64,000 nucleotides of DNA from Actinomycetes bacterium (GTDB lineage Bacteria > Actinomycetota > Acidimicrobiia > Acidimicrobiales > Bog-793), in NCBI GenBank assembly GCA_021796535.1, contig JAKABW010000004.1, positions 17,825 through 81,824 on the forward strand, given 5' to 3'. A program made the position numbers and the translations under genes. The notes beneath the pieces were generated by a model. That model was given only the letters and a program-made list of their open reading frames with translations. It did not search any database and was not told the DNA's origin. Each line of letters starts with the position of its first letter. Position 1 is the first letter of the stretch. This document shows, in pieces, positions 8,131 through 18,987 of this stretch.

Positions 8131-10971
8131 ATGGAGCATACAAACGGAACAGACACTGCCCGAGTCCCGGTTATCATCTGTGTCGCCACAAATTCTTCCG
8201 GCAATTATCAGCTGTGCAGCCAACTTGAACAATACGGAGTTCTGACGCCAAATTGTTACGGCAAAGACACTTACCTCACCTATGACTCTTATGCTATGGA
8301 CAAAATGGCGCGGGAAGTCCTGGCAGAGCTCGGGGGGACCGACTCCGTACCAGCGTCAATCGACAGTCTCGTAAAATATATTCAAAATCACGACACCGTA
8401 AACAATCTGGTTGACAAAGTCGGCGCCTTGGTTAAAACCGCTTTGGACAGGATCGCCGACGAACGACGGCAGCACCCGGATACGCCCCGGGCGGCGGCAA
8501 TTATTTCCGACAGCATACCATCGGTTGCCTATCTTTGGCGTAAAGCAATCCGATACCCCCTGGCTGCGATCATTCTTACCGAAAATCCAAAAGACACCTT
8601 AAACCAGCCTTCTGATACTTCTTTTACAAACTCTGAGGTTTTCAAATTGGCCGCCTACGAAAGAACGCTGCGTAATGCACTCCTGGCTTTCAACGGTTTG
8701 CCTACCTTAATTCTTGACAAATCGCACTTAAATGTGGAAGAAAACGATTTCGGACATTATCTGGATAAACTGCTTGAGATCTGCGTTTCGACAAAAGAAA
8801 AGACCTGTGATATTTTTGAGGCGGGAACATACAGAAAATCTCCGTCACGGACTCAGATTTCTCTTGCCATAACCGGCGAAGCGCCAAAAAACGTTGCCTC
8901 ACCCGTCCTGTGGAGTCAATCGGCCCTTTACGAGCTTTGCCAAGCCAACTCGGGTATTGTCGACACGCTCAACTTCGCCGACGAAATTGCGGACGAAGAC
9001 CCCTGGACCCAAGCAGTTCTGCAGCTGGGTCAGGATGTAGTGCATACTTTCTCCGGCTTGAACTGGGCAGTCAAACAAATCGAGCCCATTTTGCGGTTGC
9101 CGGCACCCAGTGAACTCGTGCCCATAGGCAAGGCCCAATTGGATGCCATTCAAGAAGACGGACGTTCGCTGGAAGGCATGGATGCCACGGAAATAAAGCG
9201 TGCCTATCCCCTGAACGCCAGCGAAGACAGAAGAGCTTATCACAGGTGGCTGAAAGAACGACATCTGCCGGTTAATGTCAACGATGCTTTTCAATCAAAC
9301 AGGCCCCTGAAAAAAGCGAGAGCGAAAAAAAATCCGCTTATCAGCGTTTTGGTTCCTGTCTGGAAAACCCCGCTGTGGGCGCTCGAACGTTGCGTGGAAT
9401 CTGTACTCCATCAGACCTTTCCCAACTTTGAACTGATCGTCTGTGACGATCATTCCGGTCTAGAGGAGATTACCGCATACCTCAATTCGGCGGCAAAACG
9501 CGACATGAGAATTAAAGTAATTGCGCTTAAAGAGAACGGCGGCATCTCAAAAGCCACCAATGCCGCTTTGGCAATGGCAAAAGGCGAATTCGTAGCCTTC
9601 CTTGACCACGACGACGAACTGGAGTTACAGGCCTTGGAAGAGGTGGCCAAGGCCATAGCGGAAAACGGCGATGCCGACGTCATATATTCCGACGAAGACA
9701 AAATTGACGCTCACGGGGAGAGATTTGATCCCCTTTTCAAGCCGGAATGGTCGCCGGACTTGCTTTTGAGTTTTGCCTATATCTGCCATCTGACGACAAT
9801 CAGGCGTAAACTCGTATTGGAACTCGGAGGTTTGAGGCCCGAATTTGACGGGAGCCAAGATTACGACCTCACGCTGCGCGCCACCGAAAAGGCAAGAAAA
9901 ATTATTCACATCTCAGAGGTGCTGTACCATTGGCGGACGCTTCCGGGCTCAGCCGCGGGAGATTCACCCAATATCATAGCTAAACCGTGGGCATATACGG
10001 CAGGACTGAGGGCGATAGAAGATGCCTTGGCCCGCCGGGACGAAGAGGGGAAAGTCACAGACGAACCGGCATTCCCCGGACGCTACCACGTATTGCGGAA
10101 ACCCAAAGGTGAGCCGCTGGTGAGTATCATCATACCCTTCCGAGACGAGCCTTCTCTGCTGGCCACCTGTTGCGACTCGCTGCAGCAAAATCCGGGGTAT
10201 CAAAACTTTGAATTTATTCTTGCCGACAACGGCAGCGAACTCCCGGAAACCTTTACCCTGCTCGAGAAACTTACCTCGGAATACAATGCCACTGTCGTAA
10301 GCATGCCCGGTCCTTTCAATTGGGCACGAATCAACAACTCCGCCGTCGATAAAGCAAAAGGCGACATCCTGCTTTTTTCCAACAACGACATCGAGGCCCG
10401 CTCGTCGGGATGGCTCTATGCCATGTTGGGGCACGCGACCAGAAACGGGGTGGGGGCGGTTGGGGCGCGACTTCTCTACCCCGACGGAGGCATTCAGCAT
10501 GCCGGAGTCGTCGTGGGCCTGGGAGGAATCGCGGGACACGTCCTAAGGGGTCTGCCCGGAACCTATCCGGGGTATAACTCTATGGCGATACAAACCCGCA
10601 ATTGTTCTGTGGTAACAGGCGCGTGTATGATGACAAGAAGAGAAGCTTTTGAGCGGGTAGGCGGATTTGACGAAAACCTTCCGGTGGCTTTCAATGACGT
10701 AGACTTTTGCTTAAAACTCATAGAGGACAACTACCTGGTAATTTACGAACCGCTTGCCGAATTGATCCACTATGAATCGAAAAGTCGCGGACATACAGAC
10801 GATTTGGCAGAAAGTGCACGCATTATCGAACGATGGGGTCATATAATCGTAGCGGGCGACCCTTATCTCAACAAAAACCTAAGCCATTGGCGCTATTGGT
10901 GCCCGCTTTCAACCGCACAGGAGAATGATAGATGGAACAATTATCTGGAAACGTCGGTGCTGACTCGATAA
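8131..10971 (+). CDS. Three-module protein: sulfotransferase-like region plus two GT2 glycosyltransferase domains
   Basis: A 946-aa protein. Residues about 10-250 show a pattern seen in sulfotransferase-like domains attached to bacterial glycosyltransferases (AAIILTENPKDTL, then a Tyr-Glu helix, then GLPTLILDKSHL), but without a clear PAPS loop, so this part is inferred and may be degenerate. From about residue 397, ISVLVPVWKTPLWALERCVES starts a GT2 (GT-A fold) domain with the metal-binding DHDDE at about 493. From about 661, VSIIIPFRDEPSLL starts a second GT2 domain with FSNNDIE at about 750 and a C-terminal part (GGFDENLPVAFNDVDFCLKL) of the rhamnosyltransferase type. It probably adds two sugars of a surface polysaccharide. 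It overlaps the next gene by 40 nt. Confidence 0.85.
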   Translation: MEHTNGTDTARVPVIICVATNSSGNYQLCSQLEQYGVLTPNCYGKDTYLTYDSYAMDKMAREVLAELGGTDSVPASIDSLVKYIQNHDTVNNLVDKVGALVKTALDRIADERRQHPDTPRAAAIISDSIPSVAYLWRKAIRYPLAAIILTENPKDTLNQPSDTSFTNSEVFKLAAYERTLRNALLAFNGLPTLILDKSHLNVEENDFGHYLDKLLEICVSTKEKTCDIFEAGTYRKSPSRTQISLAITGEAPKNVASPVLWSQSALYELCQANSGIVDTLNFADEIADEDPWTQAVLQLGQDVVHTFSGLNWAVKQIEPILRLPAPSELVPIGKAQLDAIQEDGRSLEGMDATEIKRAYPLNASEDRRAYHRWLKERHLPVNVNDAFQSNRPLKKARAKKNPLISVLVPVWKTPLWALERCVESVLHQTFPNFELIVCDDHSGLEEITAYLNSAAKRDMRIKVIALKENGGISKATNAALAMAKGEFVAFLDHDDELELQALEEVAKAIAENGDADVIYSDEDKIDAHGERFDPLFKPEWSPDLLLSFAYICHLTTIRRKLVLELGGLRPEFDGSQDYDLTLRATEKARKIIHISEVLYHWRTLPGSAAGDSPNIIAKPWAYTAGLRAIEDALARRDEEGKVTDEPAFPGRYHVLRKPKGEPLVSIIIPFRDEPSLLATCCDSLQQNPGYQNFEFILADNGSELPETFTLLEKLTSEYNATVVSMPGPFNWARINNSAVDKAKGDILLFSNNDIEARSSGWLYAMLGHATRNGVGAVGARLLYPDGGIQHAGVVVGLGGIAGHVLRGLPGTYPGYNSMAIQTRNCSVVTGACMMTRREAFERVGGFDENLPVAFNDVDFCLKLIEDNYLVIYEPLAELIHYESKSRGHTDDLAESARIIERWGHIIVAGDPYLNKNLSHWRYWCPLSTAQENDRWNNYLETSVLTR

Positions 10972-11432
10972 TTATAACCGAGCACCTGAAGACACTCATA
11001 GAAAAAACCCCTGACTCGTACCCAAAAAATTGGCTGCCGCAAGCCAATTTTGACGAGCTCATGGCCAGAGCCGACAGAGAACCTATCCACCTGCACCCGA
11101 GTATTCACCACCTGCACCGCAGATGGGATATGACCCATACCCGTAAAAACATCAAAAAAGGTTACGGACCGCGTGCCATTTTTCACCGCATTTTGGACCG
11201 CATGGTCACATCGGCTCTTGGGACTTACCTTAACGAAGAGCAGGACTTCAGAGCGGCTCTGGCGCGTTCCATAGATGCCGTCGCCTACCGCGTAGATGAA
11301 GTAGCCAGTGCCGATATGCGCAATGTTCTGGATGTAATCAGAAATGACTTAATTGATTTGGCACGCTATACAGATGAGAAATTTGAATCCGCCCACAGCG
11401 AGATCACGGAAAAGTATAACCAATTGCCGTAA
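10932..11432 (+). CDS. Small helical protein of a glycan cluster, unknown function
   Basis: A 166-aa protein I do not recognise by name. The ATG at 10932 has AGGAG eight bases upstream and overlaps the end of the GT2 gene by 40 nt, implying translational coupling. No signal peptide is seen. The C-terminal half (about residues 75-160) is strongly helical and rich in charged residues. A basic stretch with HRILDRMVTSAL followed by a long helix recalls the segment that precedes the methyltransferase domain in coiled-coil methyltransferases of O-antigen clusters, including the pre-coil segment of the large proteins at 32.2 and 36.4 kb here. There is no methyltransferase domain. It may be a membrane-surface or scaffold partner of the glycosyltransferase (inference). 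Confidence 0.75.
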   Translation: MEQLSGNVGADSIIITEHLKTLIEKTPDSYPKNWLPQANFDELMARADREPIHLHPSIHHLHRRWDMTHTRKNIKKGYGPRAIFHRILDRMVTSALGTYLNEEQDFRAALARSIDAVAYRVDEVASADMRNVLDVIRNDLIDLARYTDEKFESAHSEITEKYNQLP

Positions 11433-11528
11433 TATTAGAATTGCTTATACTAAAGTCTCATGCACGGGCCCAAAAGTCAAAGCCGGCACCGTAACAATGG
11501 CCAATTATTCTAAAAATAGGATCAGTCA

Positions 11529-12668
11529 GTGAAGAAAAAAGTAGCCGTTATCACATGCCATTGGGGCGATGACAACGATGACAGGGCATCGGCAATGCGT
11601 TTGATATCCGGTGCCGCTTCCCGTAATTTTACGGTAGAAATTATACACTTAAATGAAAATATCTCCCGATACACGATTGTAAAAGACAGCGTTTTTACCG
11701 TTCACCGTCTCCCTGTTGCCGACAGAAATTCACTCAGATCAGATTTAATTAAAGTAGCCCTTGCCAGCTACGACAACGGCAGGAAAATACCGGGGGTAGC
11801 AGCCGAAACTATAGCCGCATACGACGGCAAGGCTCTTTTTGTGACCGAAGCTCTCACGAAAATATCTCCGGACGTTATCCTCCTTGGCGGTTTGGAACAA
11901 CTGTACGATGTCAGTGAACTGCACCGTATAGCCGCAACCAAACCCACCAAAATTATCGCACTGCCGGTTATGAACGAACTCACAACCGAATTCACAGAAA
12001 ACCAGCTGGAGATGCTGAGGACGGCAAATATAATTGCGGCTTTGTCTCCGGGGGAAGAAAACTTACTTAAATCATACTTTCCGAATAAAGTTACTTCATT
12101 ACATATAGCATTCAATATCAACAGGCATGCCGCAAAAAATATGTTGTTTGGTGTCCGTTACTTCAATAAGTACGTCCTATTGATTCGCTCATTTCCTCCG
12201 AGCACACAAAGGTTTTCCAGATCACTGACACATGAAGTATTAAAAACGGCAATAGAACCGTTTTCCGTAGCCGAAGTGGACAACGAGCAGTGGCGCATCT
12301 CGGATGATCAAAATACTTTAAAATTGCCCGTCAGCGCCAGCAGGGTCAATTTATGGCGCCTCATGGCCCATGCCCAACTTACCGTGGATCTGAGACCGCC
12401 CCGCCCGTTGGGCCGGGAGGCGATAGAGTCCATGCTGCTCGGTACCCCGGTCATAGTACACAGAAATTCTATCGCCTACGAACACGTCAAGGCGGCCAAC
12501 GGAGGATTTTGGTACAGCGACTACTGCGAACTCATTCAGACCATACGAATTGCCCTTGACCCCACAATGAATACAAAACTGAGAAACTCGGCAAGCGAAT
12601 ACTCCAAGCTTTACCATGGAGATTCAACAAAATTTATAGAAGAGATACAAGATCTTTTTTTAAATTAA
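11529..12668 (+). CDS. Putative GT-B fold glycosyltransferase
   Basis: A 379-aa protein with a GTG start at 11529. The N-terminus KKKVAVITCHWGDDNDDRASAM looks like the first Rossmann strand of a GT-B enzyme with a following Arg-Ala-Ser-rich helix. The C-terminal part has LWRLMAHAQLTVDLRPPRPLGREAIESMLLGTPVIV, the equivalent of the nucleotide-sugar binding region of GT4-like enzymes, with Glu in REAIESM in the position of the E-x7-E motif but only one Glu clearly conserved. It is therefore a divergent member. Position after the GT2 fusion supports a role in the same polysaccharide. No membrane segment is present. Confidence 0.65.
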   Translation: MKKKVAVITCHWGDDNDDRASAMRLISGAASRNFTVEIIHLNENISRYTIVKDSVFTVHRLPVADRNSLRSDLIKVALASYDNGRKIPGVAAETIAAYDGKALFVTEALTKISPDVILLGGLEQLYDVSELHRIAATKPTKIIALPVMNELTTEFTENQLEMLRTANIIAALSPGEENLLKSYFPNKVTSLHIAFNINRHAAKNMLFGVRYFNKYVLLIRSFPPSTQRFSRSLTHEVLKTAIEPFSVAEVDNEQWRISDDQNTLKLPVSASRVNLWRLMAHAQLTVDLRPPRPLGREAIESMLLGTPVIVHRNSIAYEHVKAANGGFWYSDYCELIQTIRIALDPTMNTKLRNSASEYSKLYHGDSTKFIEEIQDLFLN

Positions 12669-12780
12669 AATAATAAAATAGTCTTCAAAATAAAACTCTT
12701 GTATATTGAAAACTTTTACTGACAAAGCACGGGCAGATCTACACTATGATTTGCAAACCGAAACACTGAAAAGGAATCCG

Positions 12781-12960
12781 ATGCCGGCAAAAGGATATTT
12801 CCAAAAAATTTACATTAAGAAAAATATCTTTCTTGTTTTTGTTGCGGCTTTGGGAATATTTTTTGCCAAAGCGTTGATTTCCAACTACGCAAAAGGTCAG
12901 GTCAGTCACGCTGATGATTGGCCGGAAATTACACCAAACAACCGGGGTGCCGCGGAATAA
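12781..12960 (+). CDS. Small single-pass membrane protein, unknown function
   Basis: A 59-aa ORF with ATG at 12781 preceded by AAAAGGA at good distance; the frame is open to a TTG at 12706 but that start has no ribosome binding site. A basic N-terminus (GYFQKIYIKKN) is followed by one hydrophobic helix (IFLVFVAALGIFFAKALI) and a short polar tail. The positive-inside rule would put the tail outside. It lies at the end of the first glycan block, 112 nt after the GT-B-like gene. Function unknown; confidence that it is a real gene is moderate. Confidence 0.5.
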   Translation: MPAKGYFQKIYIKKNIFLVFVAALGIFFAKALISNYAKGQVSHADDWPEITPNNRGAAE

Positions 12961-13126
12961 CAAGTGCCGTTGTTCCCTTACAGAGATCAACTTGTTTGCT
13001 AACGGCCGACACTTCCTATCGGTTAGCGGCGCGGCTTGGATAGGCAAAGGCTTTTGACCTGCCCGGAGAGCAATCCAAGCGCACGGAAAAGATAGGTCTG
13101 CCGAAAGACACGGCGCATACACAAAA

Positions 13127-13161
13127 CTGTTGCGCCGGCAACAGTTTTACCGGCGCAACAG
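13127..13161 (-). terminator. Rho-independent terminator after serA
   Basis: A perfect 12-bp inverted repeat CTGTTGCGCCGG (13127-13138) / CCGGCGCAACAG (13150-13161) with an 11-nt loop stands just past the serA stop codon. On the minus strand it is followed by TTTTGTGT. The left arm also forms a smaller hairpin on its own (CTGTTG/CAACAG) followed by TTTT on the plus strand, so it may also stop plus-strand transcripts. Confidence 0.75.
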
Positions 13162-13174
13162 GGAATCCGTACGG

Positions 13175-14737
13175 CTAACTTATAATCTGGTGTACCTCGA
13201 GAATGCCTTTTGCTTTGCGGAGGGCCTCGATGATTTGCTCCGATGCAACCGGATCGGTGGAGAGCACCATCAATGCCGTCTTATCGCCGGCGGTTTGTCC
13301 GACGGCCATATTTTTGATGGAAATATCGGCATTGCCAAGAATGGTTCCCACGACGCCTATCATGCCCGGTTCGTCGTTGTTGCGGACGACCAGCATGAAA
13401 GGAGCCGGCGGTACCTCTATACTGTGTCCGTCCACAGACACTATCCTGGGCAACTCGTCCGATCCCAGAGTTCCGGCTACTTCGTGTCCGGCACCTCTCA
13501 CGGTGATCAGACTTGTTCTGCCCTTGGTTGTCGTCGACTGTATTTCCCTTATCTCCAAACCGTGTTCACTGGCCAGCTGAGGGGCGTTTACGTAAGAAAC
13601 CGGCTCTTCGGTGGCACCGGCAAATACGCCTTTCAAAACGGACAGAGTCAGCATGGAAACTTCTTCCCCGGCAAGCAAGCCCTGATACTCTACTTCCAGC
13701 TCATTGGGCAATCTGTCAAACAGGCCGGCTATAAAGTGGCCCAGCTGCTCGGCAACAGCCAAATAAGGCCTGGCCTGCTCCGATATGGACTTGGCGGCGA
13801 TGTTGACTGCGTAAGGCACAAAGTCGCCGGCCAGAGCCAGGATAATTTGCTCGGCAATTTGTTCTCCCGCTTTGTCCTGAGCCTCTCCGGTGCTTGCCCC
13901 GAGGTGAGGCGTGACAACGACGGAAGGCAGTTCCAAAAGCGGCGACTCGGTGGGGGGTTCTTTGGCAAATACGTCAAGAGCGGCCCCCGCCACTCTGCCT
14001 TCGCGGATGGCTTCGGCCAAGCTTTCTTCGTCTATGATCCCGCCTCTGGCCGCATTCACGATCCTGATTCCGGGCTTTACTTTGGAAAGCAATTCTTTGC
14101 CGAAAAGTCCCGCCGTTTCCTTTGTCTTCGGCAAATGAATGGTAACAAAGTCGGCGACTTGCACCAGCTGCTCCAACGGCAGTAACTCAATGGAATACTT
14201 TTTGGCCCTGTCTTCGGATATATAAGGGTCGTAACCCACCAATTTGACACCGAAGCCGCTCAATCTTTGGGCCACCAAGGCGCCTATGCGGCCCAGGCCG
14301 ACGATTCCCACCGTCTTGCCAAAAAGTTCGACGCCTTCCCATTTTGACCTTTCCCACCGCCCCTGCACCAGGGCACCGTGGGATTGGGGAATATTGCGTG
14401 CCTGGGAAAGCAGCAGAGCAACGGCGTGCTCGGCCGCCGAGATAATGTTGGACTCCGGAGCGTTTACGACCATGACGCCGAGTTTGGTGGCGGCGTTGGT
14501 ATCCACGTTATCCAATCCGACACCCGCCCTGCCGACCACTTTCAAATCTTTGCCGGCTTTTATGACATCTTCGGTTACCTTTGTGGCAGACCTTACCACC
14601 AATGCATCTTTGCCCTGTATGATCTCCAAAAGGGATTCCGGCGTCCACTCCAGCTGCACGTCCACGTCATGTCCGGCCGCCCTCATGGCTTCCAGACCGC
14701 TTTCCGCCAGTTTTTCCGTTACCAATATTTTTGCCAT
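13175..14737 (-). CDS. serA: D-3-phosphoglycerate dehydrogenase
   Basis: First enzyme of phosphorylated serine synthesis: oxidises 3-phosphoglycerate to 3-phosphohydroxypyruvate with NAD. The 520-aa length matches the long actinobacterial form. Order: substrate domain, NAD Rossmann motif GIVGLGRIGALVAQR (about 145), catalytic Arg in NAARGG and His in TPHLGAST, then an intervening (ASB) domain and a C-terminal ACT domain (FMLVVRNNDEPGMIG) that usually mediates serine feedback. I start at the ATG at 14737, not the longer frame, because AGGAGG lies six bases upstream and MAKILV is the family start. It follows the aminotransferase gene by about 50 nt and is likely cotranscribed with it. Confidence 0.95.
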   Translation of the reverse strand: MAKILVTEKLAESGLEAMRAAGHDVDVQLEWTPESLLEIIQGKDALVVRSATKVTEDVIKAGKDLKVVGRAGVGLDNVDTNAATKLGVMVVNAPESNIISAAEHAVALLLSQARNIPQSHGALVQGRWERSKWEGVELFGKTVGIVGLGRIGALVAQRLSGFGVKLVGYDPYISEDRAKKYSIELLPLEQLVQVADFVTIHLPKTKETAGLFGKELLSKVKPGIRIVNAARGGIIDEESLAEAIREGRVAGAALDVFAKEPPTESPLLELPSVVVTPHLGASTGEAQDKAGEQIAEQIILALAGDFVPYAVNIAAKSISEQARPYLAVAEQLGHFIAGLFDRLPNELEVEYQGLLAGEEVSMLTLSVLKGVFAGATEEPVSYVNAPQLASEHGLEIREIQSTTTKGRTSLITVRGAGHEVAGTLGSDELPRIVSVDGHSIEVPPAPFMLVVRNNDEPGMIGVVGTILGNADISIKNMAVGQTAGDKTALMVLSTDPVASEQIIEALRKAKGILEVHQIIS

Positions 14738-14787
14738 TATGCCTCCTATATCTAACAATTATTTACTCAAAAACCGCAGTTTATAAA

Positions 14788-16032
14788 CTAAAACTTTGCG
14801 GTCGCCAACAGGTTTCCCAATCTTTCGATTCCTTTTACGATTTCTTCGTCGGAAGTGGCGTAGGAAAATCGCCCGTACCCCGGAGCCCCAAAAGCTTCAC
14901 CGGGCACAAAGGCCACCTTTGCCTCTTCCAAAACTATATCGGCAATCTCCAGGGTAGACGACGGATGCCTTCCTGCCAAATCGGCAGAGAAAAAGGCCTC
15001 AAACGAAGGAAAGGCATAAAATGCTCCCTGGGGCATCAAACACTCGACGTGTTCGATATCCTGCAGCATTTTTACTGTCAGGTGACGTCTCCTGTCAAAA
15101 GCTTCCCGCATTTTCAAAACGTCGTCCATGGGACCGGTCAAAGCCGCCAAAGCCGCCCTTTGTGAGACGTTGGAAACGTTGGACGTTTCATGCGACTGCA
15201 AGTTGTTGGCGGCATCTATGACATCTTTTGGACCGACCATCCACCCGACACGCCACCCCGTCATGGCATAAGTCTTGGCGACACCGTTTACAATGATGCA
15301 CCTGTCTTTCAAATCATCCACCAGAACGGGCAAAGAAAGCCGCTCCAACCCGTCGTAAATCAGGTGCTCGTAAATCTCGTCCGTAACCACCCACCAACCT
15401 TTTTCGGCGGCCATCTGACCTATCGCAAGCAGTTCGTCCTTCGTATAAACGGCGCCGGTCGGATTGGAAGGCGACACCATCAGCAAAACCTTTGTGCGCT
15501 CCGTCGCAGCTTCCTCCAGCATCGCCGGGGTAACTTTAAATCCGGTGTCGGCACCGGTCGGAATAACTTTTGGCATCCCCCCAGCCAAGGCGATCGATTC
15601 CGGATAAGTGGTCCAATAGGGGGCGGGGAGCAAAACTTCGTCACCCGGATTCAAAAGCACCGCAAACGAATTGGCTATGGCGTGCTTGCCGCCGTTTGTC
15701 ACCACTACCTGAGAAGCGCCGATCTCATACCCGGTATCGCGTTTTGTTTTTGCGGCTATTGCCTCCCGGAGATCAGGAAGACCCGGCGTCGGGGTGTAGC
15801 GGTGGTTGGCCGGATTTTGACACGCTTTCACCGCTGCTTCGACGATATGGGCGGGCGTCGGAAAATCCGGCTCTCCGGCGCCAAAAAGTACCATATCCAC
15901 GCCTTCTGCTTTCATTTGCTTGGCTTTGGCGTCTATGGCCAAAGTTGCGGAAGGAGAGACTTTGGCAATCCTTTCTGAAATTCTTTGCAAAGGTGCTTTC
16001 GAACCTGTACTAGTTTTGGTTAAGGTATTCAT
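14788..16032 (-). CDS. aspC: Pyridoxal-phosphate aminotransferase, aspartate aminotransferase type (class I)
   Basis: A fold-type I PLP aminotransferase of about 414 aa. Conserved elements: [22 protein letters not shown], the [10 protein letters not shown] loop, the [12 protein letters not shown] strand holding the Asp that contacts the PLP ring nitrogen, the Schiff-base Lys in [16 protein letters not shown], and an Arg near the C-terminus for the alpha-carboxylate. This pattern fits the aspartate/aromatic (subgroup Igamma) enzymes that make aspartate from oxaloacetate and glutamate. The frame is open to 16092; ATG codons at 16041 and 16032 are both plausible and neither has a clear ribosome binding site, so the message may be leaderless. 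It sits upstream of serA, divergent from serC. Confidence 0.88.
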   Translation of the reverse strand: MNTLTKTSTGSKAPLQRISERIAKVSPSATLAIDAKAKQMKAEGVDMVLFGAGEPDFPTPAHIVEAAVKACQNPANHRYTPTPGLPDLREAIAAKTKRDTGYEIGASQVVVTNGGKHAIANSFAVLLNPGDEVLLPAPYWTTYPESIALAGGMPKVIPTGADTGFKVTPAMLEEAATERTKVLLMVSPSNPTGAVYTKDELLAIGQMAAEKGWWVVTDEIYEHLIYDGLERLSLPVLVDDLKDRCIIVNGVAKTYAMTGWRVGWMVGPKDVIDAANNLQSHETSNVSNVSQRAALAALTGPMDDVLKMREAFDRRRHLTVKMLQDIEHVECLMPQGAFYAFPSFEAFFSADLAGRHPSSTLEIADIVLEEAKVAFVPGEAFGAPGYGRFSYATSDEEIVKGIERLGNLLATAKF

Positions 16033-16113
16033 ATAATACATATTGACACATTCAAAGAGCGGAACGCCAGCTATGCCTAAAACGTTCCACATTTTGTGAC
16101 GGAGGTTATATAA

Positions 16114-17238
16114 ATGACATTAGAAATCCCCAAAGAGCTGAAGCCAAAAGACGGCAGATTCGGTTGCGGTCCTTCAAAAGTCCGCACGGAAGCCTTTGCC
16201 AAAGTGGCCGAACAGGCCGGAACCCTGCTCGGAACTTCGCACAGGCAGGCTCCCGTGAGACAGCTTGTAAAGCGCATGAGAGAAGGCCTTTCCTCTTTGT
16301 TTTCCCTGCCGGAAGGCTACGAAGTGGTCTTGGGTAACGGCGGAGCCACTTGTTTTTGGGATATCGCCACGTTTTGTTTGATTCAAGAAAGGAGTCAGCA
16401 CCTCAGCTTCGGAGAATTTTCTTCAAAATTTGCCTCAGCCGCCAAAGCCGCCCCGCATCTGGCCGATCCGGTTGTCATAAAATCCGATTTCGGCACTCAT
16501 CCGGAAGCTGTAGCCGACGAAAGCGTCGACGTTTACGCCTTCACGCACAACGAAACCTCCACCGGTGTCGCCATGGAAATAAAAAGGCCTTTGGACTCAT
16601 CCGGCAAACCGGCTTCCGGCCTGGTTCTGGTGGATGCCACCTCCGGAGCGGGAGGCTTGCGCTTTGATCCGCGGGAAGCGGACGCGTATTATTTCGCCCC
16701 GCAAAAATCCTTTGGATCGGACGGCGGGCTCTTCATAGCCGTTATGTCGCCCGCCGCGATCGAGCGCTCCAAGAAGATCGGGGAGTCCGGCAGATTCATA
16801 CCGGCTTTTCTCGATCTGAACACGGCAATCGATAACTCCAGACTGGATCAGACCTACAACACGCCGTCTATCGTCACAATGGCCGTTATGGCGGAACAGA
16901 TAGACTGGTTTAATGAAAACGGCGGTTTGGAATGGGCCGCTTCCAGATCCGACAAGTCGGCGGAAATCATTTACGGCTGGGCAGAAAATTCCGACTTTGC
17001 CACTCCTTTTGCCGCGAACCCCAAGGACCGCAGCCACGTAGTGGCCACCATCGACTTTGCTGACGAAATCGACGCCTCGCAAATCGCCAAGACACTGCGG
17101 CAGAATGGTATCGTCGACACCGAGCCATACAGAAAACTGGGAAGGAACCAGCTCAGAGTAGCCATGTTCCCCGGCATAGACCCGGAAGATATCGAGGCTC
17201 TGACGGGATGCGTTGACTACATAGTAAAAAACATGTAG
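16114..17238 (+). CDS. serC: Phosphoserine aminotransferase
   Basis: Converts 3-phosphohydroxypyruvate plus glutamate to O-phosphoserine, the second step after SerA. The 374-aa sequence is of the actinobacterial SerC type ([16 protein letters not shown] at the start, [35 protein letters not shown]). The PLP Lys is in [17 protein letters not shown] at 16114 has GGAGGT about eight bases upstream. It faces aspC-serA across an 80-bp divergent promoter region, so the serine genes are likely co-regulated from one region. A strong terminator follows. Confidence 0.95.
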   Translation: MTLEIPKELKPKDGRFGCGPSKVRTEAFAKVAEQAGTLLGTSHRQAPVRQLVKRMREGLSSLFSLPEGYEVVLGNGGATCFWDIATFCLIQERSQHLSFGEFSSKFASAAKAAPHLADPVVIKSDFGTHPEAVADESVDVYAFTHNETSTGVAMEIKRPLDSSGKPASGLVLVDATSGAGGLRFDPREADAYYFAPQKSFGSDGGLFIAVMSPAAIERSKKIGESGRFIPAFLDLNTAIDNSRLDQTYNTPSIVTMAVMAEQIDWFNENGGLEWAASRSDKSAEIIYGWAENSDFATPFAANPKDRSHVVATIDFADEIDASQIAKTLRQNGIVDTEPYRKLGRNQLRVAMFPGIDPEDIEALTGCVDYIVKNM

Positions 17239-17246
17239 CACAAATT

Positions 17247-17289
17247 AATTTTGCCGTATCGGTCACACCAACACCGATACGGCAAAATT
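17247..17289. terminator. Bidirectional terminator between serC and ilvC
   Basis: A perfect 16-bp inverted repeat, AATTTTGCCGTATCGG at 17247-17262 and its complement at 17274-17289, with an 11-nt loop. The outer A/T pairs give a T-run on either strand, so it can end both serC (plus) and the ilv operon (minus), whose genes converge here. Confidence 0.92.
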
Positions 17290-17307
17290 ATCCCCCAATG
17301 TTGAGCT

Positions 17308-18357
<1,050 letters not shown>

Positions 18358-18383
18358 CTAAACTATACAACCATATCAAAAAT

Positions 18384-18944
18384 CTATTTACCGAGAAATT
18401 CCAACTTTGGCAAAGCGATCTGCCCCGTCCTGTGTAAAGCGACGATCGAATAACTTTGCAAAAGATTTTCCAATTCATCCAATTTGGTGGGTGCGGCGGC
18501 ACAAGAAACGGTAACAAAGGAATCGCTTTGTTCCAAAATATTGGCTTTATACTTTATAATCGCTTCTTTTAGAGGAGGCGGAACCGCTTTGTCGATTTTG
18601 AGCGTCGCAAGAAGCAGTTCGGCTTCTATGGCGTCATCGGGATGCAATTGTTTAATTTCGACTACATTGATCAATTTATTCAATTGGCTGACGACTTGTT
18701 CCAAAGGAGCTGATTCTGCATCCACCACTATCGAAATTCTGGAAAATCTCTCATCCTCGGTGGGCGCCACTGCCAGGGAAACTATATTGAAGCCTCTTCT
18801 GGCGAACAAGCCCGCCACCCTGGAAAGGACACCGAATTTATTTTCAACTTTTATGGCAAGCAAGTGATGAGACGGCCTCGGCCTGATGAGTTCGGTCGCC
18901 TCTTCTTCTCTGATCTGCTTTCCTTGCGCGCTCATAACAGACAT
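18384..18944 (-). CDS. ilvN: Acetolactate synthase small (regulatory) subunit
   Basis: A 186-aa regulatory subunit that binds IlvB, raises its activity and confers valine feedback inhibition. An N-terminal ACT domain is clear (HLLAIKVENKFGVLSRVAGLFARRGFNI, then SLAVAPTEDERFSRISIVV), and a second C-terminal domain ends in LLQSYSIVALHRTGQIAL. GGTAGG precedes the ATG at 18944 by six bases. It sits 43 nt after ilvB and 50 nt before ilvC, consistent with one ilvBNC transcript. Confidence 0.95.
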   Translation of the reverse strand: MSVMSAQGKQIREEEATELIRPRPSHHLLAIKVENKFGVLSRVAGLFARRGFNIVSLAVAPTEDERFSRISIVVDAESAPLEQVVSQLNKLINVVEIKQLHPDDAIEAELLLATLKIDKAVPPPLKEAIIKYKANILEQSDSFVTVSCAAAPTKLDELENLLQSYSIVALHRTGQIALPKLEFLGK

Positions 18945-18987
18945 TATTGCCTACCTTTCTTATCTAAAAAACTTTCTGGGTCACAAC

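Noticed and set aside
13130-14185. 351-aa plus-strand ORF opposite serA
   Set aside because: It is a shadow of the serA codons; it has no start context and no domain, whereas serA is fully conserved.
16033-16113. Perfect TTGACA at 16043-16048 as the -35 box of a serC promoter
   Set aside because: The nearest good -10 (TATGCC at 16072) is 23 bp away, too far; I could not assign the promoter with confidence.
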